Positions 1 to 11,431 of a stretch of 64,000 nt of DNA are shown here, one piece after another. The notes under the pieces were generated by a model that worked only from the letters and a program-made list of their open reading frames with translations, ran no database searches and was not told the DNA's origin. Numbering within the stretch: position 1 is the stretch's first letter; the number at the start of each line of letters is the position of its first letter. The stretch lies in NCBI GenBank assembly GCA_947683425.1, contig CANTUQ010000020.1, forward strand, positions 2,702,001 to 2,766,000. Reading direction: 5' to 3'. The DNA is from Excoecaria cochinchinensis (taxonomy: Eukaryota; Streptophyta; Magnoliopsida; Malpighiales; Euphorbiaceae). The translations under genes and the position numbers were made by a program.

Positions 1-145
1 CATCCTTGCCTAGGTGTTGCTGAGATTTTAGTAAACATATTTTAGCCAAAATACGGCCGAAAATTTACAAAATTTATTTTTATGCCTTTCGGTAGGCCTG
101 TCTGCGGCCATAATGCAAAGCTAATTTTTTCATTTTCTTTTCAAG

Positions 146-1140
146 ATGCCTCCACGATGTCATATTCTGTGTGGCCAACCTGAGCCTCAGGCTCCACTCT
201 GGATGAGTGATGAGGCTAAAGAGATATTCAGAGTGCTGGCTCGAGTGTAGTTTCGAGCCAGCCGCTTCATCTTCAGACCCTTCCTAGAGGTTATAGGGAT
301 GCTAGTGGAGGTGGACGCATTAGTAGTGGCTGCGGGATGGACAGAGTTTCTATGTCCTTCATTTCATACCTATCCCGAGGTTGTCCGAGAGTTTCTGGCC
401 ACACTACATTACGGAGGGTTTCAGAGATCAGATACAGAGGAGGGGGTGATTCAGTTTTTGGTCCGTGGTTTTCAGTACAACATTACCTGCCAGAGATTTG
501 CCGTGGCCATGGGATTACCATTTGGGACTGACATTATAGTGCCTCAGAGGGCTGTCAGGCGCCAGCATTAGGTGGTCATAGCCCTGCCGAGAGTGCCGTT
601 TGACCACAATACGACAAAGAGTACGGTGCTCTTACCGCAGGCTCTTCGGTACGTTCATAGAGTACTTTTTAGCTCCTACCTGGGACGGGCTGGTAACCCG
701 GGTTCACTGAACGCAGCCGAGATCTAAAGTCTTTGGGTGATGGCGGCAGCACGTCATCTCAACATTAGCCATGAGATCGTGGCTAATCTGGTTAGGGTAT
801 CTAGGGGGCAGCCCCTATAGTATTTGCAAGAGGGGTGGTGACCCGATTATTGCTACAGTTGGGGGCTCGACCAGATAGTTTTGGGCCCGCTTTGGACGAG
901 AGTATTTATGTGGATTCCTCGTCGGCCCTGACTATGGGGATGATAGTTCAGCTGCCAGGATAGGCTGAGGAGTATAGGCTATGCAATATTCATGAGACTA
1001 GACACGCCTTCGGCCTTCCTTCTCTCCAGCCAGGAAAAGAGGAGCCTCAGATGGAGAAGCAGCCTTCCCAGCAGCCAGACTATTAGGAGGGCCAGCCTCC
1101 CCAGTAGCCAGAGTTCTAGGAGGGGGTTAGGACGAGGACC
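146..1140 (+). pseudogene. Athila-type ORF1 (gag-like) remnant
   Basis: An ATG at 146 opens a frame that continues through in-frame stops at 248 (TAG), 569 (TAG), 725 (TAA) and 818 (TAG). The stretch 299-571 reads as 90 open residues with a GWTEFL...YPEVVREFLATL...VQF-type pattern that I recognise as the Athila ORF-1 family, the large gag-position protein of plant Athila retrotransposons. A Gln-rich tail (QPSQQPDY) appears near 1050-1090 in another frame, so frameshifts are present too. The three TAG stops fit CAG to TAG changes, i.e. deamination of methylated cytosine. Bases 1-145 hold no gene and are probably the element's leader. Family assignment is from memory of the pattern, not a search; the protein is certainly dead. 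Confidence 0.6.
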
Positions 1141-1142
1141 CA

Positions 1143-1340
1143 AAAGTCGCACGTCTTGCAGATCGGATGGGGCTTAGCAAACCAAAAGTTGTACCTTACA
1201 AGCCGGATGGGGGTCAGAAAGTTGAAAATTACATGTCTTGCAGATCGGATGGGGGTTAACAAGATCATGTCATGCCTGGAAGAGGCCAGCAAAACATAAT
1301 ATTCAATCACAAGCCTTTCAGATCAGATGGGGTTAGTGAG
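1143..1340 (+). repeat. Degenerate tandem repeat, cagatcggatggggg unit
   Basis: Units containing 'cttgcagatcggatgggg' recur near 1153, 1195 (as 'cttacaagccggatggggg'), 1237 and 1313. Spacing is about 42 bp for the first three. It directly follows the ORF1 remnant and grades into the longer repeat at 1340, so it is probably part of the Athila-like element's internal region. Confidence 0.6.
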
Positions 1341-1775
1341 GACACTGCGCGAGCCGGGATGAGGCCAGCAGGACACATGCAATAGAATATATTGCAACAA
1401 GGTTGTAGTTAGAGAACACTACCTCACAGTAAGGACACTGTGCCAGCCGGGATGAGGCCAGCAGGACACATGCAATAGAATAGATTGCAATAGGGTTATA
1501 GTTAGAGAACACTACCTCCCATAGTAAGGACACTGCGTGAGCCGAAACGAGGCTAGCAGAACACATGTGGTACAACAAATCGCAACGAGACTGTAGTTAG
1601 ATAACACTACATCCCATAGACACCATGCAGGCCAAGATGAGGCCAGCAGGGACACATACGGTAGAAAAGATCGCAAGCGAGTTGTAGTTAGAGAACACTA
1701 CATCTCGCAAACACCATGCAAGCCGAGACGAGGTTGGCGGTACTCTTACAATAGAACAAATTGCAAATGGGTCAC
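1340..1775 (+). repeat. Five-copy tandem repeat, 90-95 bp unit
   Basis: The block 'gccgggatgaggccagcagg' starts at 1353 and recurs, more or less diverged, at 1446, 1541, 1631 and 1722, giving periods of 93, 95, 90 and 91 bp. Each unit also has 'tagttagagaacactac' and 'gacactgcg/caccatgca'. Copies 1-2 are closest to each other and copies 4-5 share a variant end, as expected of local duplication. No open frame is kept across the units. Confidence 0.8.
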
Positions 1776-1776
1776 A

Positions 1777-3340
1777 GTTGTTGTAAATATTATTTTAATC
1801 CCGCTAAAGTAAAATGGTTAAATATTTTATAGTAATTGAATTGGGATTTTTTTTCTTCTTCCTTCTAAAGGAATTCTTTCTACATTTTCTTTCTCTTCAA
1901 TTTTTTTATTCAAATAAATTTCTTAAATTCAGATTTTTTTTACTTTTCATTTTTTCTTCTTAAATAGAATTCTCTCTACATTTTTTTTAGTTTCCTTCTT
2001 GAAATAAATTTCTTAAGGTTTCAAAAATCAGTTTTCAATGGAATAATAATTCTTGAGACAAAGAAAATAATTCTTTGTTCTTAAGAATTGTAATTTTCTT
2101 TCATTATTTATTTTTAAACGGCTTTCTTTCTTGGAATAAAATTCCAACTTTTATTATTTTCAATCCTAATTTTGCGAATCAACGCAAGGAAATCAATCAT
2201 ATTTTCCCTTCATCGAGTTCGAATTCTGAGGGTAAATATTCTTGGACCAATCTTACTTTTCCTTCATTTTCTTATTTTATTTATTCACAATCATTTTACC
2301 AACATGTAGATATTTATGTCTATTGTTTATATATTTATTTTATCTCTGATATTTCCTTTATTTTCATTATTTTATTTCATTGTCCTACTCACGTGTTATT
2401 TATTTTTCTTGTGAGTTTATTTATTTCTACTAATTATGGGGCGCTGAGAAGGGAAGCCCACTAGAATGGTCCGAGGATGCCAATTCGATTCATTTTCTTT
2501 ACCCTATTTTCTTTAGTTTATTTTTATATCCAATTTATTATAAATATTATTTCAAGCACGCTAAAGTAAAAATGGCTAAGCTTTTCTATAAATAAATGAG
2601 ATTCTTTTAATAAAATAGGACCAATGTCCTACTTTTTCCATCCAAATAAAATTATCACTTTAAATTATTTTTATAAATATGCATGCGAAGACCAATGTCC
2701 TCATCCTTAACGTATATCCCGATTTATGTATGAATCGCATGCTATTAACAATGGGGGTTGTATTCCATCCCTAGTTTAGTTATAATTTATTTTCATATAC
2801 TTTATTTTAATTACGCTCTTGTTTATCGCTTTTCTTGTATGGCCAATTTGCGCTTTAATTAACTGCATTAAATCGAATGAGAAATGGGAAGAAACGCTAA
2901 ATTCAAAATTCAATCGTAACTTTGATCAAAGTATGAATAAATGAGAAGTCTCGAACCTACTCTTGTCTTAGGCTCAACGAGGTTAAAGGACCATTTCAAT
3001 ATTCTATTGGGATGGGGTCTCCAAAATATCTCTTGTTGCCCACAAAAAGGCCCAATTTGCATAATCCTAGGCTACACGAGGTTAGAGGATCACTCCAATA
3101 TTCTATTGGGGTGGAGCCTCTAAAATATCTCTGGCTTGCCCAAAATGGATGTATATGCCCTGTCTTAGGCTCACTGAGGCTAGACGACCTTTCCCAATGT
3201 TTTATTGGATGGGGACTCCAAGAAACCTCCTTGTTGCCCAACATAGATGCACTTGTAATTTCTTATAAGTTTCAATGAACCTCTCCCAAGAGCCCTAAAA
3301 GCGAGTCTTCAGGGTGCCTCGGGGTTTGGCGCTCATGACA
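1777..3340 (+). mobile_element. O1: Ogre-like LTR fragment (R-U5 part), plus strand
   Basis: This aligns by eye with the reverse complement of O8 (59605-62127): the shared run covers 'ttctctctacattttttttag', the 'gagggtaaatattctTgg' stretch near 2230, the 'gaccaatgtcct' repeats and the 'gaggttaaaggacc...tattgggatggggtct' blocks at 2975-3230. The apparent reading frame 2075-2464 is matched by a frame in O8 only because both are the same LTR. It ends near 3340 at 'gcgctcatgaca', where U5 should end in CA. The U3 end is missing. A 75 bp segment at 1777-1850 repeats 2538-2610, so the left edge is a rearranged piece of the same LTR. Confidence 0.75.
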
Positions 3341-4240
3341 GCGATATATAGATTAATGAAATTAAATAACAAATATATACAATATGTACAATGGAGAAAA
3401 CTTAGTGAAGCAAAATAAGAAATAGAAAACAAAAGGAATAAAAGAGATGATTTATCCCAGTATTTACCCTCAGATATTGACTTTAGATTTGCAGATGAAG
3501 AAATACTGGTTTCCTCGTTGATTTGTTTGAAAAGAAAGTAAAAATAGAGACTAAGAAAACTTTCAAATGGAAGTTACGTTGAAGAAAATGAGATACGATT
3601 GGATCTCAAACGTCGGTAATTAATTTCCTGAATTCAAGAACAATCTCAGAACACTTTGAGAACAAAAAACCGTTTTTCTTGCTCAAAGCTCTTCTTTCTC
3701 TATTTTTATTTTTGGATTTCTTTCGCGTTTTCAAACTAACCTCCCCCTTTCAATTTCTTCAACTTTTTCTTTTTATACTTCCCTCAAAAACTAGGGTTTC
3801 TCTAAGTATCTGTCCTCCAATTCATCCGCCTTCTCAAATCAAGTTTTTTCCTTTTCAAATCAGACATCCCCCTATATTTTCCAACAAAATCCCAGTAAAA
3901 GCAAAAAAGAGGGAGTAGGGGCAGAATGGCATGTGAGGCAGGTGAGACGCGCCTCACTAACGTGAGGCTGCCTCGCACATTAGTGAGATGGGCCTCACTA
4001 ACGTGAGATTGCCTCTCACATTAGTGAGATGGGCCTCATTAACGTGAGGCTGCATCTCACGTTAGTGAGATGGGCCTCACTATACAGGCCCCAAAAAATT
4101 AATTAATATTTTTTTAAAAAAAATAAAAAGCATTTTTTTCGAAGAAATCATCACTTCTATTTGTCTTTTGCCTGTGAATAGGCATCATTCTCATCATTGG
4201 ATAACTTCGGTCTAAGCTGCCTCAAGACCTGGTGTCTACA
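3341..4240 (-). mobile_element. O2: Ogre-like LTR 5' part, minus strand
   Basis: The minus strand begins with TGTAGACACC at 4240, the start of this LTR family, and runs down through U3. A TATA-like TATAAAA lies on the minus strand near 3770-3778. The leader-type block 'tatttaccctcag' is at about 3462, as in O8 near 60798. The piece stops at 3341 against the end of O1, so the rest of U5 is missing. Confidence 0.7.
3942..4084. repeat. Palindromic minisatellite in O2 U3
   Basis: A roughly 40 bp unit made of 'cctcactaacgtgagg' and its near inverse 'ctcacattagtgagatggg' is repeated three to four times. Each half is itself an inverted repeat (CTCACTAACGTGAG). It lies 155-300 bp from the LTR start, where other Ogre-like LTR copies here have an unrelated GC-rich block. 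Confidence 0.75.
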
Positions 4241-5003
4241 CCCACCCCAATGAAACATTGAGACGGTCCTCTAACCTCGTTGAGCCTGAGACCAGAGAAG
4301 GTTTGGGACTTCCCATTTATTCATACCTTGATCAAAGTTATAATTGAGTTTTGAATTTAGTGTTTCATCCTATTTCTCATTCGATTTAATGCAGTTAATT
4401 AAAGTGCACATTGGTCATATAAGGAAAGTAGTAAATAGGAGCAAGATTAAAATAAAGTAAATAAGAGTATAATAAATTATAATAAAACTAGGGGCAGAAT
4501 ACAACCCCCATTGTAAATAAAATAATAAGGACATTGGTCCTCTCATGCATAATTAAATAAAATAATTTTGATGGTGACAATGTATTTGGATGAAAAACAA
4601 GGACATTGGTCCCATTTTATTAGGAAAAAACGAATTTATTTCATAGAAATACTTTTGTGTGATTTTTTTAATTAAGCGTGCATAAAAACTATCTCATTTC
4701 ACAATTATATAACAAATAAATCAAAAATAAACAAAGAAAAATTAACATGTACAATAAAATGATCAAACCCCAAATCTCCTCCTTCGCTTACATGGATGCT
4801 CAAGCAAGAAAAAATACGGATTTGAAACCAAAAAAAATAAAGACAAATAAAATTTATGTTAGTGATTAAACCAAAGAAATTAATTAAACACATAAAACAA
4901 TAAATCATAGATTAGAATAAATAAAATATGCATTATATACTACAAGTGAATTAAATAACATATTAAAATAAATTGATTAACATATTAAATAAAATAAATA
5001 GTG

Positions 5004-5048
<45 letters not shown>

Positions 5049-5935
5049 TGAGATAAGACAAAAATAATATTTAGAAATATTAGATCTATGTACAAAAACA
5101 CATGAAATAAATAAAAACAAAATAAATGTAAAGATCTACATGATTAACAATTAAATATAAGCAAAATAAATAAAAGAAAAATAAAAATTAAGGGATCAAG
5201 TCTAGAATATTTACCCTCAGATTAGATTCATTTGATGATTAAAATGATTGATTTTCCTTATTGCAATTCACAAAATAGAGACAAAAATGAAAATAATAAA
5301 AATTGGAAATATATTTCAAGAGAAAATTGATAAAAAAAAAATGGAAGGAAAGAAATTAATTCTTGAGGACAAAGAATTGATTTCTTTGTTTCAAGAACAA
5401 TTATTTTTGATAAAAAAGATTAAAAGGTGAAAATAAAATTAATCTTCAAGAACAAAAAATTATTTTAAAAAAAAATGATACTTTTGATAAAAAGATCCAA
5501 GATTCATGAACAAAAAAAAGATTTTTCTTGTCGCAATAAAAATTATAGATCAAAAATTGAATTTCTTAATCTTAGAATTTTATTTGGAGAAAAGAAGTGT
5601 CAAAAAAGATGGAGAGAATTCTTTTTAGAAGAAAAGAGAAAAAAAAAAAAAGATGAAAAATGATCTCCCTCCCAAAATCCTCTAATTTTCCCACTTAAAA
5701 TGAGAAAAAAGGAAAAAGATTGATTTATAGAAGAAAAATCAGATTTTTAATTAATTCCCTTGATTTTGGGTGTAAAAATGGAAGAACAAATTCAAAATCC
5801 CGAAATTTGGGTGAAAAAAGGTAAAAAATAGGGGGAAAATGAAATCTGGGCGAAAAAGGGGCAATTTCGGCGGATCTGGGCGCGGATGGGCGACCGATGC
5901 CTGTCGGCGCGCCTGACACTCCCCGAAATTTTTGG
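4241..5935 (-). mobile_element. O3: Ogre-like LTR fragment, minus strand
   Basis: Minus-strand order is U3 (GC-rich block around 5860-5925), AT-rich leader, 'tatttaccctcag' near 5209, 'gacattggtcc' blocks near 4529 and 4602, and the U5 block 'cattgagacggtcctctaacctcg' truncated to begin at 4251. It abuts O2 at 4240 and O4 at 5935, so both ends are lost. Open frames inside are chance products of AT-rich sequence. Confidence 0.7.
5003..5046 (+). repeat. (TAA)n microsatellite
   Basis: About 14 perfect TAA units inside O3, matching the position of ATT/TTA runs in other copies of this LTR family (11857, 21411). Confidence 0.9.
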
Positions 5936-6745
5936 CTCCTCGCTTTAAGCTCAAGAAAAACCATATGCCTCTTCTTACGTACCAAACCTTATTAGAAGGT
6001 CATCTCCGCTAATTGGATAAGACTGAACCAAGAATCAAGAGGTCTTACTTTGGTTGTAATGTTAGGCTTAGGTAGATGGCTGTCAAAGGAAGATCAGGTC
6101 GCTAGAGAAAATATGGCCACATTATTTACTCGACTGATGGATGAACCATTTTCAGCTCAGTTGCATATATAAGGTGTCCTTGAACTTGGGTTCGGTAACA
6201 TTTTAGCTCATTAAGATCAAAATGACAGTTAAAAAGGTAATCATCGAAACTCGACAAGTGGTTACTATTTTGAGCTCTATTTTATTATTTTATTTAATTA
6301 TTATTTTTTTTTGAGCTCATGTCTTTGGCGCATGACTGAAACCCTCTTCCCAAAGTGTAAACTCATCCTTACCAAGGCAATTTTTGATAACACAAAAAAT
6401 TGTTAAAATAGACATCCATCACTTATAGAGCAGCCACTCTTCTAAAGGGAGGCAAAAATCATTTTAGGCGAGGGGATAGTTTTAACATGTGTAACAACAA
6501 AATTGGCACGCATTTAACATACCTCCATAAAGCTCAACGGGCTAGCAAGCGATTGCAGAACAAGGGTAGGAAACGGTCATTTAGAGAGCTTCACAAAGAA
6601 ATGATTGCCTAAATCATTTTCTAGGTTCTGTCTTATCCAAGTATCGCTTTGATGGGTAATCAGAAATGTTCTAGTACTCTTAGTGAGTTTCCATCCAATC
6701 CTCTAATTGCAACTAGTTTTTCTTTATTATTCTTTTTACATCAGA
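5936..6745 (+). repeat. Inverted repeat arm 1
   Basis: From 'gctcctcgctttaagctc' to 'aactagtttttctttattatt' this matches the reverse complement of 10181-10976 with an estimated 90-95% identity by eye and few small indels. In both places the same junction word 'gctcctcgctttaag' borders LTR U3 sequence. Read outward, the arm sits between U3 and the leader of an Ogre-like LTR, so it looks like a module of one LTR subfamily, now present twice in opposite orientation. Confidence 0.85.
6412..6612 (+). pseudogene. Unrecognised coding-like fragment in arm 1
   Basis: A frame ending in TAA at 6610 encodes a basic segment including LHKAQRASKRLQNKGRK and ending FRELHKEMIA. The same protein end is kept in arm 2 (10311-10523, minus strand) with a handful of amino-acid differences. 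I do not recognise the family. It has a stop upstream near 6432. It may be a captured fragment of a host or element protein carried inside the LTR. Confidence 0.35.
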
Positions 6746-8595
6746 ATTTTTAGCATTTTCTTCTTCTTTGATTTTCTTCAAAAATTTCTAGATTTCTTCT
6801 TTTAATTAATAAGGTTTAATTGAGATTGGAAAATCAATTTTCAATTCTTAATTATTCCAAATTAATTCCTTTGTTTTTCCATAAACATAAGAAATTAATT
6901 CTCTCTTTCAAATCAATTTTTTTATTGTTGAGCATTCAAATTAATTTCTTTGTTTCATCCATAAACAAAAGTGATTAATTTTATTGCTAAATTATTTTCT
7001 CAAGCAATTTTTTAAGGAGATTATCACTTTACCTTCATCGAATCCAAAACTCTGAGGATAAATATTCTGGGCTTGATTTTTATTTTCTTTTATTTTGTTT
7101 ATATTTAATTTGTTCATGTATATTTTATTGTTTTTATTAATTTACTTATTGTTTTCATTTATTTGTTTATTTTATTATTGTTATATTTGTTTTTATTTAA
7201 TATGTTTATATATGATTTTGTTTTTATTCATGTAAATTTTGATTTCCTATTAATTCCCAAGATGTAAATAATTTATTTTATTTTGATTCATCATTATTTT
7301 TCAGCATGTAATTAATTAATTAATTTTGATTAATTTTTTTGCCATATAAATGGTTTATGTTAATTGTGATAATAGTAATTAATCATGTCATTGTTTTAAT
7401 TATTTTTATTATTCTTTTATCATTGTTACATGTTATATTTATTGTTTATTCAATTTATTATTTATTTTCATTATTTTTCATCATGTTCATAATTTTCATG
7501 TATTAATTCATTAACATGTTATATTTTATTTTAATCACATCATTTATTTAATTTGTCATAAAAATGTATTTTTCACATTTATTTTAATTGTTAACATATT
7601 AATTCAATTGTCATTTTGATATCATGCTATTTTATCTTATTTTATTCCATTTTATCTTTTATTATTGATTCAATTGTTTTAATTACAAACATTATTTTGT
7701 TTATGTTTTGTTTTTATGTCAAAACTCATTTTTTGCTTGGGCATTTTTTGCGAACACACGGGGGATCCAGAGTGGCTCGTTTGGATTATATTTTCTTTAT
7801 TTGTAATATTTTATTTATTTGGCTTTTTTTATTTTTGTCATATAATTTTCTTGTAAAATTATTTATTTAGATCCGCTAGAGAGAAAATAACCAAACTATT
7901 TTTATTAATTAACTTGATATTTTTCCTAAATAAAAATGAGACCAATGTCTCAATTTTCTCCATCCAAAATCATCACATAAAAATTGTTTTATAATAAATA
8001 TGCATTCGAGGACCAATGTCCTCATCATTAATGAATATCCCGATTTATGTATGGTTTGTACTTTATTTACAATGGGGGTTGTATTCCGCCCCTAGTTTTG
8101 TTATATTTACTTTCATGTATTTTATTTTAATCTTGTTTTATTTACCACTTTCCCTAACTGAATAACTTGCGCTCTAATTATTGCAATGAAATGTACGAGA
8201 AAAGGGATGAAAACTTAAATTCAAAACTTAATTATAAAATAACCAAGGTATGAATAAATGAGACGTCCCGAACAATCTCTGGTCTTTGGGCTCAACGAGG
8301 CAAGAGGACCATTCCGATGTTTCATGAGAATGGGATCTCGAAAACACCTCTTGTGTCCCACCAAAAGACTTAAATTTACAATCCTAGGCTCCAAAATGGA
8401 TATTATGCGCCGTCTTAGGCTCACCGAGGCTAGACGACCTGTCCCAATGTTCTATTGGGTGGCGACTCCAAGAAACCTCCTTGTTGCCCAAAATAAACGC
8501 ACTTGTAAATACCTTACAAGTTTTCATAAACCTCATCCCGAAAGCCCTAAAAGTGGGCCTTCAAGGCGTCCTACGGGGTTCGACGCGCGTCACAG

Positions 8596-8613
8596 TGGCG
8601 ACTCCACTGGGGA
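8596..8613 (+). promoter_or_regulatory. Primer-binding site, tRNA-Arg type
   Basis: TGGCGACTCCACTGGGGA lies one base after the LTR end at 8594. Its complement ends in ...GAGTCGCCA, as expected of a plant tRNA-Arg 3' end, and this primer choice is typical of Tat/Ogre-like elements. A partial look-alike at 8459 (TGGCGACTCCAAG) is inside U5 and is not the primer site. Confidence 0.75.
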
Positions 8614-9256
8614 CCTCTAAGTGGCTTCGATTCGAAAGTACCTTAGTTAAAATTTATAATTGAGTTTTAATTTAAAATTTTTATCCCTTTTCGAAATTGC
8701 ACATCATAGCATTAGAGCCTTAGATCTATGCTAGTTTGGTCCCTTTATTAGCCCTGGAGCGTTCCCGAAGCATGACCCTACGTTCACTCAATGCAGTGAA
8801 GTGTTAAGGATAATCACCAGCCCAAGCCTCATACCATCAAGGTATATCAAATGGTGACCCGATCGGTCGTTACGCTCATGATGAGCTATACCCGTCGGCA
8901 GGGACCATGCTTGGGTTACCCCAAAATATCATCACCCATGACCAAAACTCATGTAATGGCAATAAATACTTCCCCTAGGTGACATGTACCTTAATACAAT
9001 GCTTTCTATGTGGGCCATTATATATTGAACAAATTCAACCCAATTAAATGGGCTTTTTATCAAAGGCTTTCATGCCCCAATAGGCCCATCTTAATTTAGT
9101 TGAAATGTTTAAACATATAAAGGCCAAAACTCATACGTATGCACATTAGTTAAGAGATGTTATGATGCCAATTTTCCATCGAGCACCATACGCGTCCATT
9201 GGGTGCCCTGCTAACCCATAGATCAAGCCCACCTTGGAAAGAGACCACATTACCTC
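8614..9256 (+). other. O4 leader (untranslated internal sequence)
   Basis: No convincing open frame on either strand. It follows the primer site and precedes a gag-position frame, so it is read as the element's long 5' leader. Confidence 0.5.
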
Positions 9257-9784
9257 GTGTGTGGGAGTAATAAGGTTGGAAGGATCTACTTGCTTGCATG
9301 TGATTGTAAATGTTGCATAACACGCTATCATGCATTGTATATGTCATTCATGCATCATTCTAACAATCTATTTTTTCCAGCCATCATATATTCATCTAAG
9401 AGGACCAGAGGTTCCGACGGCCAGCTAGTAAGGACAAATTTACTTTTTGAGTTGTCAAAATTTGTGTCTGACTGGGATTTCGAGTCATCCTCATCAATCA
9501 GTGAGTCCTCTGTAGAACCACCAATGGCAGAAGAAGCTGGACCTTTGACCACTCAGGGCCTAGCTAGGAGGCTAGAAGATTTTGAGCGTAAAATGATGCA
9601 TATGATGGGCGCCATGGCTGAAAGGATTGCCCATCCACCTGCTGCCCCACAGCCACCTACTGCTCTACAACCACAGGCAGCCCCTCCTCGGGGCAAGCCG
9701 AACCACTTGCTGGTGGGGAGACTCCCTTCGTTGGAGTTGCTGCTCGCCAACCCAACAATGATCATAGAGCTACTGCACCAATGA
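9257..9784 (+). pseudogene. Gag-position N-terminal fragment of O4
   Basis: 175 residues, followed by stops. After residue 50 it has an acidic Ser-rich stretch (SSSSISESSVEP), a short predicted helix (LEDFERKMMHMMGAMAERI) and a Pro/Ala-rich linker, the layout of the N-terminal part of Tat/Ogre gag. The first 40 or so codons probably belong to the leader, with the true start unknown. No capsid core or zinc knuckle follows. Function is inferred from position only. Confidence 0.4.
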
Positions 9785-10195
9785 AGCCAAGAGGGGAAAG
9801 GATTCATAATCCCAACGATGATTTCTTGATGGAAGAGGAAGGTAGACATTACAGAGAAGAGAGAAAAGAAGAAAAAGGTAGGGTACAACGCGGTCCCTCC
9901 ACTATGATTATGATCGGGTCCTCTTAATCCACTAGTGAGAGTGGAAATGAAGATTATGTTCTTTCTTTTTCAATCTTTGTTATTATTTCAATGCTTGGTT
10001 ATTTCAATAGAACAACTTTTGCTTATTTGTATGGTGTTTCTAATGATTTCATTTAACATGATCACAATGCATTTACTTTGACATTAATTCAAATAATATG
10101 GCTATAGTTAATCTCGAAACTTTGGGGAACCCAAAGAAAATCTTGATAGCATTTGATATAACTCCTGTAGAGAGGGAAATTCAGAAAAAAAAATA
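9785..10195 (+). pseudogene. Residual O4 internal sequence, possible pre-RT linker
   Basis: An ATG at 10098 opens NLETLGNPKKI...ITPVERE before poly-Lys and a stop at the inverted-repeat edge. The pattern resembles the linker ahead of reverse transcriptase in Tat-type pol, which would mean that gag C-terminus and protease have been deleted. The stretch 9785-10090 is otherwise stop-rich. Weak evidence. Confidence 0.3.
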
Positions 10196-10976
10196 ATAAA
10201 GAAAAACTAGTTGCAATTAGGGGATTGGATGGAAACTCACTAAGAGCACTAGAACCTTTCTGATTACCCATCAAAGCGATCCCTGGATAAGACGGAACCT
10301 AGAAAATGATTTAGGCAATCATTTCTTTATGAAGCTCTCTAAATGACAATTTCCTACCCTTGTTCTGTAATCGCTTGCTAGCCCGTTGGGCTTTATGGAG
10401 GTATGCTAAATGCGTGCTAATTTTGTTGTTACACATGTTAAAACTATCCCCTCGCCTAATATGATTTTTGCCTCCCCTTAGAAGAGTGGCCGCTCTAGAA
10501 GGGATGGATGTACATTTTAACAATTTTGTGGGTTATCAAAAATTGCCTTGGTAAGGATGAGTTTACACCTTGGGAAGATGGTTTCAGTCATGCACCAAAG
10601 ACATGAGCTCAAACAAAAAAAAAAAATAGAGTTCAAAATAGTAACCACTTGTCGAGTTTCGATGATTACCTTTTTAACTGTCATTCTGATCTTAAAGAGC
10701 TAAAATGTTACCGAACCCAAGTTTAAGGATACCTTGTATATGCAACTGAGCTGAGAATGGTTCATCCATCAATCGAGTAAATATTGCGGCCATATTTTCT
10801 CTAGCGACCTGATCTTCCTTTGACAGCCATCTACCTAAGTCTAACATTACAACCAAAGTAAGACCTCTTGATTCTTGGTTCAGTCTTATCCAATTAGCGG
10901 AGATGACCTTCTAATAAGGTTTGGTACGTAAGAAGAGGTATATGGTGTTTCTTGAGCTTAAAGCGAGGAGCTATTT
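10181..10976 (-). repeat. Inverted repeat arm 2
   Basis: Reverse-complement partner of 5936-6745, separated from it by about 3.4 kb holding O4's leader/U5, primer site and internal remains. Confidence 0.85.
10311..10523 (-). pseudogene. Unrecognised coding-like fragment in arm 2
   Basis: 70 codons on the minus strand ending FRELHKEMIA and stop, open where arm 1 has a TAG. Basic and helical in character; no known domain recognised. Its persistence in both arms could be simple recency of duplication, so protein function is not claimed. Confidence 0.35.
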
Positions 10977-11431
10977 CCTTGAAAAAAGGCATTTTTTGGA
11001 GTGAAAAATCGGAAAAAAGGGTGAAAAAACGGAAAAAATGTACATTCAGACCCTTCAGCGACGTCCAGGAAAGGAGGGATGCCCGTCGCTATTGAGCAAC
11101 GGGTGTTGCGCGTGACGCTTTGCGCGTTGTGTGACGAGCAAATGCGCGCAGTGCGTGGAAGCTCGCGCGCGATGCACGATGCGCAGCTGCAGCGCTGCCG
11201 CGCAGCCGACGCTCCGAATTTTTTTTTTTATTTTTTGAAAAGTATTGTAATTTCTAAGCCCCATTTTTCAAATTTAATTTTTTAAAATGTTTTTTATTAT
11301 TTTTCAATTTTTCACTCTAAAATGCAAATTTTACAAGGAAATCACCATTTTTAACCTTTTTGCCTGAGACAAGGCATATTATTATCATCAGGTAACTTCG
11401 ATTTAGGCTGACTCAGGACCTGGTGTCTACA

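Larger units (their letters stand above)
5936..8594 (+). mobile_element. O4: 5' LTR of an Ogre-like element, plus strand, left end missing
   Basis: The right end is firm: '...cgcgcgtcaca' at 8594 is followed by a primer-binding site at 8596. Leader and U5 blocks shared with O1/O8 are present ('tctgaggataaatattctggg' near 7051, 'gaccaatgtc' near 7938 and 8010). The left part, 5936-6745, is an arm of an 800 bp inverted repeat also found in O5, not present in O8. The TGTAGACACC start is missing, so the LTR was broken where it meets O3. Confidence 0.7.
10181..11431 (-). mobile_element. O5: Ogre-like LTR 5' part, minus strand
   Basis: The minus strand starts TGTAGACACCAGGTCC at 11431, continues through U3 with a GC-rich block at 11050-11215, and then enters arm 2 of the inverted repeat. 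It lacks leader and U5. O4 and O5 together show the subfamily order: LTR start, GC block, arm, leader, U5. Confidence 0.65.

Noticed and set aside
2075..2464. 129-codon frame with a near-identical partner at 60568-60957
   Set aside because: Both lie in copies of the same LTR (O1 and O8); the likeness is DNA-level LTR homology and the protein is hydrophobic low-complexity.
8459..8471. Second primer-site look-alike (TGGCGACTCCAAG)
   Set aside because: It is part of a U5 repeat also seen at 3211 and 16316; the real site is at 8596 after the LTR end.
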